A stretch of DNA of 64,000 bases. Source: Numida meleagris. Lineage: Eukaryota > Chordata > Aves > Galliformes > Numididae. The translations under genes and the position numbers were made by a program. Below are positions 13,546 to 24,260 of this stretch, piece after piece; the stretch's first letter is position 1, and every line of letters begins with the position of its first letter. The stretch lies in NCBI RefSeq assembly GCF_002078875.1, contig NC_034438.1, positions 71,965,405 to 72,029,404 on the forward strand. The letters run 5' to 3'. A model generated the notes under the pieces. That model ran no database searches and was not told the DNA's origin. It saw nothing but the letters and a program-made list of their open reading frames with translations.

Positions 13546-13784
13546 AAATCATTTCAATTGGCATACTATGATCTATCATAGTAACTTACGGATCAATTTC
13601 ATAAATTCGTATGGATATAATTTTCTTATGCTTTACAGACAGAGTGGGTGTTGTTGTACTAACTTTAGAAATGCACATTTTAAATTTAAATGATAGTCTC
13701 ACGTTATGGTTAGTCTAGATGTTTAAGCTTCACTCTCACATTCCCATCATACTTGACACAAGCCTGGGCTCACGGCCACTCTAC

Positions 13785-15300
13785 CCCTCATCTACCCAGC
13801 CTGTCATGACATCCCAGAAGGCTAACAGATCAGTCAAGGATGATTTCCCCTTGGTGAATCCATGCTGGCTACTCCTTATAGCCTTTTTCACTTCTGCTTT
13901 CTTGGAGATGACATCCAGAATAAGCTGTTTCATTGCCTTCCAGGGATGGAGGGGAGGCTGACTGGCCTGTTGTTTCCCAAGTCCTTCTTGCCAGTTTTGA
14001 AGACTGGAATGACATTGTCTTCCTTCCATTCTTCAGGCATCTTTCCCATTCTCCATGACATTTCAGAGGTGATAGAGCAATCACTTCTGCCAGTTCCCTC
14101 ATTACTCATGAATGCATCCCATCAGGGTCCATAGAACTCTGTGTGTCAAGTGTGCCTAGACAATCTCTGAACAGATCCTCCTCAACCAAGGGGAGGACTT
14201 CCTTTTTCCAGACCCTCTGCCTTATCTCAGGGGCCTGGAATTCCTGTAAAGACTTCTTCAGTCTTTACAGCTAAGACTCAGTAACTTCATCTTCTCAGTG
14301 TCCTCTGTTACCAGGGGAACCACATCATTCAGTAGTAAGCCCATATTTTCCCTAGTCTTCCTTTTGCTACTGATCTACTCAAAGAAGTCCTTCTTGTTGT
14401 CTTTGATCTCCCTTGCCAGATTTAATTCCAAGTGGGCCTTAACCTTCCTTGTCAAATCCCTGCATGCTGACATTCCTATATTCCTCCCAAGTGACCAAAC
14501 TCTTCTTCCAAATTCTGTAAGCTTTCTTCATCCATTTGAGTTTCTCCGTGAGCTCCTTGCTCATCCATGTGGCTTTCCTGTCACCTTTGCCTGATTTCTT
14601 ACTCTTAGCGATGCACTAATCTTGATCTTAAAAGAAGTGGTGCGTGAATGTTAACCAGCTATCTCAGGCCTCCTTACCTTCCAATGCTCTAATCCATGGG
14701 ATGCCTCCAAGTAGGTAAAAGTTGGTTCTCCTGAAGTCCAAGGTTGCAATCTTATTGCGCTATTTCTTCCACTGAATTCCACTATCTCATGGTCATGACA
14801 GCCAAGTCTAACCCCAGTTTTCACCTTCCCAACCCGTCCTCCCTTGTGTGCAAGAGCAAGGTTCAGCAACACACTTGTCTTCATTGGGTCCTCCACCAAC
14901 TGCATGAGGAACTTATCTTCCATGCACTGCAGTAGCATCCTGGGCTGTGTATGTCTGGCAGTGTTGCTTTCCCAGCAAATATCAGTGGTTTAAGTACCCC
15001 ATGAGAACCAGTGCCTGTGCTCATGAGACTACTTCCAGCTGTCTGTTCAAGGCCTCATCAGTTTCCTCCTCCTGATCAGACAGCCTTTAATAAACACCCA
15101 GAATGGTGCCACTCGTATTTGCCTGTCCCTTAAGCCTGCCCCTTAATTCTCACACATTAGCTCTGCAGTCATTCAGTACTCATCTGCTGGGAGAGCTTAA
15201 TGCATTCCAGTTGTTCACTCACACAAAGAGCAATTCCACCTCCTCATCTTTCCACTTTAGAGTGGGGAAAAATATCCAGCAATTGTGTGAAGGTTCCCTC
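13785..15300 (-). mobile_element. CR1 LINE, antisense, endonuclease plus first part of reverse transcriptase
   Basis: Read on the minus strand, this begins (about 15100-15060) with a YYRPSDQEEE-like endonuclease block. It continues through a QLVEDP block and an RLGCHDHEIVEF block (14938-14760), then the Gly-Pro-Asp-Gly block and an RPVSLPSIPGKAMKQ-like region. It reaches SSQHGFTKGKSSLTDLLAF near 13840. Similarity ends near 13785, so the catalytic FADDT region and the 3' tail are missing. The frame is broken by frameshifts. Divergence from the other copies suggests an older CR1 subfamily. The right edge is approximate. Confidence 0.85.
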
Positions 15301-15319
15301 TCCAATTTGTAAGCTTACT

Positions 15320-18300
15320 TAAGAGTATTACTCATAGTCTTGGTTTTATTTTTGAATGAAAGCTCATTTGGCTTTCAGAAATTGAATCAGTATTCTAAAT
15401 GAATCCCTTGAATCCCTCAAAATCCTTTATTTTCACAGCAGCATTTCTTCATGTCAGCTCTTTTATCTAATGTGGAGAAAGCCCTTGTCAAAATGTTGTC
15501 TGTACTTTTGTAATTTACCAAGGAAATTAAAAACATATAAAAACATGTGGTTGAAATCCTGTCTTTTATTTCTATCCAGAACTCTAATTGTTATATATTT
15601 TTACCTTACAGTGAGTTTTCAATGTATCTTATTTTTCTACTGAAAATGAGTAATAACAAGTTACAAAAATTTGCTGAAAAGTGAATAACTGAAGATACTG
15701 GTGCCAAGATGCTTGAAAACATAGAATAAAACCTGTCCCAACAAAATGGGTTCCTCTACAGCCTTTTTCTGATTAGAATGTATCTCTGACAATTTCTCAA
15801 TCATCTTCAGTTGTGAGTTAATCTTTCTTTTTCTCCCTATGTGCAACTGTCAGTGTTGAAGCAAAGGTGTCTTTGTGTTCTTGGTCTTGCTTTCCTTTCA
15901 TAGCCACTTTAAAATTCTCCCTGTCTACTTCAGAATGCCTGCATCATGTAGAACCATCTTTGTCCTGAAAGAAAAAAAAAGACCAGCTCTTCATAACGAA
16001 AGAACGTGTGAACTCCTGGAACACAAAGTATTAGCTGCCAACAAAAGTCTCTGATGAAAGGAACTTTTCAAGGCAACTATGGGCGTACACTTAGTTTTTC
16101 AGATTGCCATAGATAGTTAGTACTGACGTAGTGTCTAGGTTATCTGCTAGCCTAATGATAGCTACCTATTTTACATGTGATAGGTCCCATTACAGTATCT
16201 ATACAGTATCCCTTATAAGTATACATTATAAAGACAAACAACAAACAATTAGTGTTTATATGGATTATCTCAGGAAATAAAAATAAAAATAAAAAAACTC
16301 TTTTCAGCGGACAGGTGAGATGATTACCAGAGAAATGACAGATGATTACCACAGAAATGATACTGAAACAGAAACTATGAGTCTGGAATAGAAACCCTTG
16401 TAAGAAGACAATGAACAGGTTTACCATCCATCACTGTCAGTATTTTCCCGTGCTTGAGAGACACTAAGGCAATGCAACAACAGCAACAAACCTGTAGAAG
16501 TATGGAATTATCCTTGTTCTTTCTTTCTTTGAAAGAAATCTTGTCTTGTTGGATGTCGTCTTTCATCCTCATGCATTAGTTTTCATAATAAGATTTGCTT
16601 CAGTGTTTCCATCTAGCAGAACAGGAGGACTTGGTAAGGAATGCAGCGTACACCGGTTGCAACAGCAGCTCAAACGCCAGCTGTTTCTGTACTTCCTCAT
16701 GATTTAGTCTTCCATGTGGGTGACAGCTGAATTTTGTCCAAAACAAATGACTAAGGCTAAAACAGGAACAAAGGCAAGTCTCTTGGATTCCTTACGTTCC
16801 TACTGTGGTACAGAGGCTGCTGGAAACAAATTCTTCTTCAGTAGGCAGCCATTAGCTCAGTTCTGACACCAGTATTCCAGCCTAAAGTCTTGAGGAATCT
16901 GCACTGAGAGATCTCTATGCTCCTGCAGTAAGGCTCTTTTTTAGCAGCTTCTAGTTTGAGCCAATTTGTCATAGAGAGAACCGTTTAGTGAAAGACTGTT
17001 CTGAGCAGACAATCTTCATTGTCAGTTTTGTACAAGCATGTTTTCTGAGATTTCCATCGCATTATGCTTTGTACTCAGATGTAAGTAAGACTTTAACTAG
17101 GGTTCTATGTCTGTATTACCTTGTGCAGACTTGTTATAGAACAAATCAAAGAGGCATAAAGTATTCTTACACCTCTCCACTGCTAATTAATTAATCCTTT
17201 ACTTTTTCTATGTAAATGAGTGAAATAAACAGTGGGCTCATATAAGATGATTCGATAGCTTATTCTCTGGCAAACTGTGATTTCATCATAAGAAATCCAA
17301 AGCTGCTTTGTGCTGTAACCTGTCACCCAAGTTCTGAGCAATTCTAACCACTGTCCACTATTCATTTATTTTTTGTTGAATGTTTCACTGAATCATACAA
17401 AAATTCTTCAAGCATGATTTTCACTGCAATATGCATGTCACAGACTCTTCACTTCAACTGCAGTAAAAAATAGATGAATTATGACTATAGAGAAAGAGAT
17501 CGTGTGTTTCTTCCTCAAACTCCAAAATACACATTGATGCATCGCAATTTTACAACTGTGGAGTAGTAGCTTTCTTCCTGTTTTCAATCCCACCTAAGAT
17601 GCTTGTTTTTCTTATTAGTCTTGTTTTCCCCATTATTATTCCACCTCAAGAAACACATTTGATATCTCTTCCTCTATCTGTACATGACACTTCTACAGGT
17701 GTTTTTCTCTGATCTATTTAATGACTGATCTTTGTCTTAACTTAATCTGTTATAAATTGCCACACCTGTGAGATTTGGACTCCTATTTTCAAATGCCATG
17801 ATAACGTATTGCTTTTCCAGATGCTTCTGTTTCCTTAAGTAATACACCTAAATGTACCAGTTAAATATCCTAAGGGCAAGAAACCATGCAAAACAAATGA
17901 GAAATACTCCAAAACAAAATGCCAGCTGATTCACAGGATACCCAATTATATTAAGCTTTCCAAGTTTTTAAAACTGTTCCTGTGTTGGCTAAGAGGAAAA
18001 GCAGAAGTTCTCTTCTAGCTTAGAGTACTTGTAACACTCGAGATGCTAATACTTATCTGGTATCTTTTTAATATTAAATTTTAATATTAAGATACCTTGT
18101 GCTCAGTGTATCATCCAAGGTTAAGAGAGATGATTTTTAAATGAACAGACTACACTCTGGTAGCCAGATAGTGTACTAGATAGGCATCCTTATTCACATA
18201 CATGACATTTTGGCTTGCTTCCCTCAGGAAATACAACAGCAGCAGTTACTAGACAGCCAGTCATGTAAAATGCTTTGTTTGTTAATTGGCCTTGGCTTAT

Positions 18301-18720
18301 AAGCAGTAATTATGGCATGATAGATGGTAACAGACCAATATATTCATTTTCGGTACATATTTGCAGTCAATGCATGAATAGCTAGGATTACTATGAATAG
18401 GGAATAACAACTTAGGTATATAACAGGTAAGAAAAATGTATTGAATTCTTTTTGCCTTGTCTTCTAAATCCTGTCCACTACCTGTACAGCCACAATACTG
18501 CTTAAAATGCTGTGATTGACACAGTTCCTGTAGAGAGAATGTTGTCTTTCATTAGATCAGCTACATATAGTTGTAAAGACTCTTATAAAAACTCTTTCTA
18601 AGAGTTTTATAGCATATCATAAGTACCTTAAATCAGAGCAGATAAACAGAAGTCTTTCTTTTGCCAGGTAAGTGTAACAGCATTACCAAAATTCAGTCAA
18701 TACTGGGAGGGCAACAAAAC
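15320..18720. other. Intergenic, AT-rich, no gene recognised
   Basis: No exon or named repeat recognised. It contains an AAAT tract near 16276-16295 and a short palindromic TTTAATATTAAATTTTAATA stretch near 18066-18090. Confidence 0.5.
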
Positions 18721-18721
18721 A

Positions 18722-18773
18722 AAGCAACACACACACACAAAACAAACAAACAAACAAACAAACAAACAAAAAA
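18722..18773. repeat. Microsatellite (CA)n then (AAAC)n
   Basis: A short CA run at about 18727-18740 passes directly into at least six tandem copies of a CAAA/AAAC unit up to about 18772. Confidence 0.9.
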
Positions 18774-18779
18774 ACCACA

Positions 18780-21700
18780 AGCCATTGTGAAGAGCACTGC
18801 AGAAAGCGTACCTAGATTCTTCAGATTCTTTGCATAAGATCTAGCTAGGGCATCATTTGCAGTTCTTATTTACTTCAGTGCAGTCAGTGTTTCATTGTCT
18901 GCCTCTTTCTGAGGTGTTTCAATACTTATCCAAATCTTTTCTCTTCTCACAGTCCATTAAAGTCCAGCTTCAGTCAGAAAAGAGGCATGAAAAAGCCCCT
19001 CACACAACGTGAGCCCTTCACTCTGGAAGAAGATGAATTAATAGCAACAGTCCCTGCCACCTCATCCTAGCACTACCTGGGAGGTCTGGGAGCTGTGAAT
19101 ATTAATCAGAGACAATCTCTAATAATTAGACAATCAGAGGAATCTCCGTTTCTGAGCAAGCCGTGTCCACCCTCAACTTCACAAGACAGTCTTTTCTTCA
19201 TTTTTCATGGATTTTTTGCAGATTTCTGCTCAGTGAGCCTCTCTGCTGGTGATCTATGTTATACATGAAGTCCTGGTACCTAAAAGCACTTAAAGCATAG
19301 CTTTCACAGCTATACTGGAAGCCTGACCCAAGCATGAGTCTTGGGGTTTGCAACCCATAGCTTGTATCTAAGCCTATATTATGCACTGACACGTTGTTTT
19401 TGTTTTAACTTTCCAATATCCTCTTATTACTAAATTGAAAAGGCCAATCTGAAAGAACAGTCCATTTCCAACAAAAAGTAGCATTGGAAAGTTGTTGTGA
19501 ACAATAGCTCCCTCTTGTGTACTACAGAAACAGCAGTAGGTCCTGGTCGGCATGGGTCTGAGCTCGGGAGTGTGCGAATTTGACAGACTTTATGAGGAAA
19601 CTGAACCCTGCAGTTGGGTCCTACAGGGGAAAACTATAGAACAACAAACTCCTGACAGTGACTGCCTGAGCTCACAGCTTGTATCTGCTCTGGGTATATC
19701 CTAAGCTTTGTTGTGGCAAGATGGATGTTCATTTCTGTAATATAAAAACCTCCAGCAAAGAAGGAAAGAAGGAAGGGAAGGGAAGGTGGAAGAAGGACTG
19801 ACATTTTAAAACAAACTCTAATGCATTTGAACTTCTTGCTCATAAACAAGTTTATTAAAAAAAAAAAGTTAAAAACCAAAATAATATATTTTCATGAGTA
19901 TAGGCTCTCAAATTCTTGCTGTCAAAAAGACAAAGTGGTAACTCTGGATCAGTGTATGTGGCGTATTTGAGAAGGTGACAAGGATCACAACTTTCTCAAT
20001 AATCTCTTTTCTCCTGATTCCACAATGGCTGGCACAGGAGCAGCTATGAATGTCTTCCTGTATGAAGATGTACATGTGGACATATAGTAAATGTTTAATT
20101 TTAGGTGGAGCTAATTTTTATTTATTTACTTAACATTTAACACAATAGTTAACATTTTTCTTGGGATGTTCTGTTTGGGTGCTTCTGGACTTTTATGTAA
20201 TCATCTATTATAAGCATGAACAGTAGTGCACTGAGTTTTTAAACTTGAACAAATTCATGTCTCGTTCGCTGCAATTTTGAAAGCATGAGAACAAAGGTTA
20301 TAAAATGCAATGAATCTTGAAAGAAAGGATAAATTCAAGAGGTTTTAAGGTCTGGTGATTTTTTCCTTCATAGCATAACAAATCACACAGAATCTGCAGG
20401 CTGAAATTGTGTTAGTTGATAGTATACTACACTTTGAATGCTTTGCAGGTTCCAAGGTTGTTCAGGTCCAGTTCTTCAAGCATGAAAGCTAGTGAAAATG
20501 AAGACAACTTTGTATTATCAACTGACCTGTTTATTTAGTTGTTTTTGTCTATCAAAAATTGAACCTTGTAAACAGCATTTATTATTTGGATATCAATAAC
20601 TTTTTTTTTTAATGTAAAATCTGTCAGAGCCCCAAGTTTAAAGATTTTTAAATATGAGGCTTTATAATGTTGAAGTTTTACCACGCAACGTGGGTTTGAG
20701 CAGCAAGATAAAATATACTGTGAAGTCTGTTTTAAGTGAGAATTAAATGGTGATGCTAAAGTGTTTTTTTTTTAACTACACAACTTGAATCCTAGAAAGG
20801 CATGATGACCACATGGACCAAGGAATTTCATGAAAAGACCTTTCAAAATCTTCAGTAGGGAGGGCCGCATACTGAAATACAGTATAAGTGAAGAACAGCT
20901 TTTTTCTGTTTTACTACTTAAATAAATGTTAGTTCAGTCATAAGATCTCATTTTATCTGCTTGAAATTGCATCTGCATCTAATATCTCCATTAATAGTTT
21001 AAAAAGAAAAAAAGAAAAAAAAATCCTTTCCCTTAAGTATTCAGTGATTTTCAACTTACCTCAGCAATTAAGCAAAGAAGAAAAAAATCTGCACACTTCC
21101 TGTTCTTTGCAGCTTCCTACAGTCTTACTGCAGCTGATCTCTGTGTGTTTCTGAAGAAACAAATAGTTCATATCACTGTGGTTCATCATTTCTTGGGAGA
21201 GCAAGGTTTAAATAATGCCTGTGCAAGAAACACTGGCTGTTTTTTAATTTTCTACAGACAGAAAGTGACATCATACATTTATAAACATTTAAGTCAAACT
21301 AATCTAACCATAAAATGAACACATAAGGTAAAAAAGCACACTAACAAAATTATCTGGCTGTGCAGGTGAGTTTAGGGAAGATCGTAATTGCACCTGCAAG
21401 TATTCTGTCATAATAAAGGGGAGAATATATTTATCAAGAAAGAGCTGTACTGAATAACATCTGAAAATGAGTTTCATCCTAATTAAATGGGTTTTCTGCT
21501 TGGAAACAAAAGATCTTCATACAACTCTCTTTAAATTATACTTAATGAACTTATTTGGGGCTTAACTTTCAAATATTCTTCGAACAGTAAGATAATAAAG
21601 ACAATTATATGAAGTTCCATTATTTCACAAACTGTTTACACATAGAGATAGAACAATGAAAATCAGAAAGAACCTGGTAACAGTAACAGCAGCACCAGCA

Positions 21701-22250
21701 ACCCAGAAAAGAAAGTGCTCTATCTGAATAAGCTCTGTGTTCCTTGTAAACATTACCAATAGTTAACTGGCTAATTCAAAGGTAATTGTAATGAAATCAG
21801 TAAGTTCGTAGTCAGGTGTAATGTCCTTCTAAAAGCAAAAGCTCGGAGCCCTAGTGTTACAAATCAGTCTCTAGATCCATGCATCACCCAGGGAATTGGA
21901 TACCACTATGACTGGACTGCTTAGGAGACAAAAAAAACAAAGCTAGCTTCAAACTTCAGTAGTATTAATGTTCATAAACAATTCATGTTGCTAGTGTTTA
22001 GTTTTTAAATCCTGTCACTTGTTATCGCCAATACAAAACAATCAGTCCTCATCAGAACAATCAGACAAATTTAACTTAGATGAACTGTGAGCATCCCACA
22101 TTGGGGCTGAGGCAGTGTGGTTAGTGCTGATGGCAACATCCATTGGTGGTACTGAGTCACCAAGGCCAAGGTGATCACCCCTGGGAGCTCCTCATAAGCA
22201 CCTTGTCTTCTATCCTCTTTACTCATATGATGGTTCAAGCCCACTGTCCT
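18780..22250. other. Intergenic, no gene recognised
   Basis: AT-rich sequence with scattered A and T runs and a purine-rich GGAA/GAAGG tract near 19762-19795. No conserved exon, RNA gene or repeat family could be supported. Confidence 0.5.
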
Positions 22251-22256
22251 CTCCCA

Positions 22257-22258
22257 CC

Positions 22259-22290
<32 letters not shown>

Positions 22291-22298
22291 AAAAAAAA
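22257..22298. repeat. Poly(C)-poly(A) low-complexity tract
   Basis: Eighteen consecutive C (22257-22274) run straight into eleven A, one C and twelve A. On the minus strand this reads as a T run followed by an uninterrupted G18 run. The tract creates spurious proline/lysine or glycine/phenylalanine ORFs on the two strands. Confidence 0.95.
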
Positions 22299-22299
22299 C

Positions 22300-23190
22300 C
22301 AGAAAGTGACCTCATCTGCACTTGACAACTTATTCTAGGGATCAGGAGTTGTTTCAGTTTTGCTTACTCATCACAAGACATCACCCTTGCCTGTTCTGTT
22401 GGATTGTGTTATCTTGCTATTGCTAGGTATCTTCAGTGTTTGGTCCCTGGTGACAGGCTTCCAATTGCCATTCTTAGGTGAGCATGAATGTGCTTTGAAG
22501 CTGTCTCAGGTATCAGCCAACATTTGGATGCCTCCTGAAATAAAACCAGTGTGTTTAAACAAAACCAGAAGAGGTCTGAGAAGCAGCTGTAAGCAGATAA
22601 TTCCTGCTTCAGAATGGTGGGTGAGGATAGAAATATGATAAAGCTTCTACCATACCATTTTAATTCACACCTGCCAATCTATCAGAGCCTCCAGGACTTG
22701 GATTTTGGGTACCACTGCCCTATGAAATCTTCAGACAGATACCCTGGCTTCTTCTGCCATGCTGAGGATGAAATCCACAAGCTTCAGAAGACAGGTGAGG
22801 AGTCATTCTGTCTGAGCCAGAGGGGTGCGAGGTGGGTGCCATGCAGAGCTGAGCACTGTCTGATCCTCCTGGAGCCAGAGGGGATGCCGTCCTGTCTCCA
22901 TTGGGTTCTAGAGAGCAGTTCTCTCCTGCTCAGCCCAACCAGCCACTGACAAAAATGAATATGTACCAGTGAGGTCACCTCTGATTCCTTCTTTTGAGCC
23001 TGTTTTACCTTTGTAAAGGTAACCGTGTGTGCTGGAGAAGATGGATAAGCACACTGGCCAGTGCTGTCTCTCCCCAGAGCAGGACGTTCTAGCTCTTTGG
23101 ATTCACCACTCATGACCCACCTGGAGGCTCAGTGAGGGTGCCCCTCCAGTGCCTCCCCTTATGTTTGCAGATCAGGGCCCACCCTTCAGC
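22300..23190. other. Intergenic, no gene recognised
   Basis: Small overlapping ORFs of about 90-110 codons occur on both strands (for example 22614-22949 plus and 22784-23113 minus). None shows a recognisable domain or convincing splice structure. I consider them non-coding. Confidence 0.45.
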
Positions 23191-23194
23191 CTCA

Positions 23195-23578
23195 CAAGTC
23201 ATAGGAGAGGCTGGGGTTATTCAGCGTAAAGAAGAGGCTTAGGGGAGTCCTTGCCACTCTCCACAACCACCTCAAAGGAGGTTGTGACAAGGTGGGTTAA
23301 CCTCTTCCCCAAGCATTAAGTGATGGGGCAAGATGAAACAGCCTCAAGTTGTGCCAGGGGAGGTTCAGGCTGGATATTTAATTACTCACTGAGAAGGCTG
23401 TGAAGCACTGGAACTGCTGCCCAGGGAAGCAGTCAATTCACCATCCCTGCACATATTTAAAAGACATGGAGATGTGGTGCTTGGGGACACGGATTGGTGG
23501 TGGTAGACTTGGCGGTGCAAGGTAAAGGACTGGACTTGGCGCTCTTCGTGGCTTTTTCCAACTGAAACGATTCTGATT
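23195..23578 (+). mobile_element. CR1 LINE 3' remnant abutting the TMED7 CpG island
   Basis: A diverged CR1 tail. It carries the GAGAGGCTGGGGTTATTCAG block, the GGTTCAGGCTGGATATTTAA block and the CACTGGAACTGCTGCCCAGG block typical of the end of CR1 ORF2 and the 3'UTR. It ends around GATTCTGATTCC at 23570-23580, where the CpG-rich TMED7 promoter begins. No coding capacity remains. Confidence 0.82.
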
Positions 23579-23580
23579 CC

Positions 23581-24260
23581 ATGAAATTTAACACTCGGGT
23601 AGCCGACGCAGAGCCCGACGCCCTGACGCCGCAGCCGGCCCGTGACCAGCCCCTACCGCTCCACCACCGAGCGCTGAGGGGAACGCGGCTTCCCGCGCAA
23701 AGGAGGAGCAGCGCCCCGCCCCCTTGCGTCACGCACCACGTCTGCAGAACCCCGGGGCTCACCCGGAAGTGCTTCCGGAGGGCGGCGCCCGGCAGCGCGA
23801 GTGCTTCCGCTCGGCAGCGCGCTCTCCCGCCGGGTCCGCCCGCGTCGCTGCCGCCTTTTCCGCCGCCTCCTGCACCGGGTCCCGCTCGGTCTCCGTTCTC
23901 CGTCGCCCTCCCTCCCCGACCTGAGCCATGCTACCGCGGGGCTGCGGGACCTCGAAGCCGTGGGGGCGGCTGGCGCTGCTGCTGCTGCTGGCGCTGGCCT
24001 GCGCCACGCGGGCCTCCGAGATCACCTTCGAGCTGCCCGACAACGCCAAGCAGTGCTTCTACGAGGAGATCGCCCAGGGCACGAAGTGCACGCTGGAGTT
24101 CCAGGTACCGGGCGAGCCCGGCTCGGCGCGACGCGGCCTCGCGAAGGGTGCGAATGGCGCCGCGTCGGCAGCGCGGGGAGGGCGGTGCGTCCCGGCACGG
24201 AGCGGGGCGGCTCTGCTGTGCCTCGCGGAAACTGGAGCGCTGAGGCGCTGGCGTCGTGTG
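23581..24260 (+). promoter_or_regulatory. TMED7: CpG-island promoter of TMED7
   Basis: A sharp change from AT-rich to GC- and CpG-rich sequence covers the upstream region, the first coding exon and the start of intron 1. No TATA box is visible. A near-palindromic pair of ETS-type motifs, CCGGAAG-TG-CTTCCGG, lies at 23763-23778, about 150 bp before the start codon. A TGCGTCACGCA element, with a CRE-like half site, lies at 23724-23734. Start-site position and factor binding are inferred from motifs only. Confidence 0.8.

Noticed and set aside
18722..18773. CRISPR-like direct repeats
   Set aside because: It is a simple CA/AAAC microsatellite without spacers, and the genome is a vertebrate one.
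23581..24243. 220-codon plus-strand open frame across the TMED7 promoter
   Set aside because: It is in a different frame from TMED7, rich in Arg, Pro and Cys as expected from random GC-rich DNA, and runs through the splice donor.
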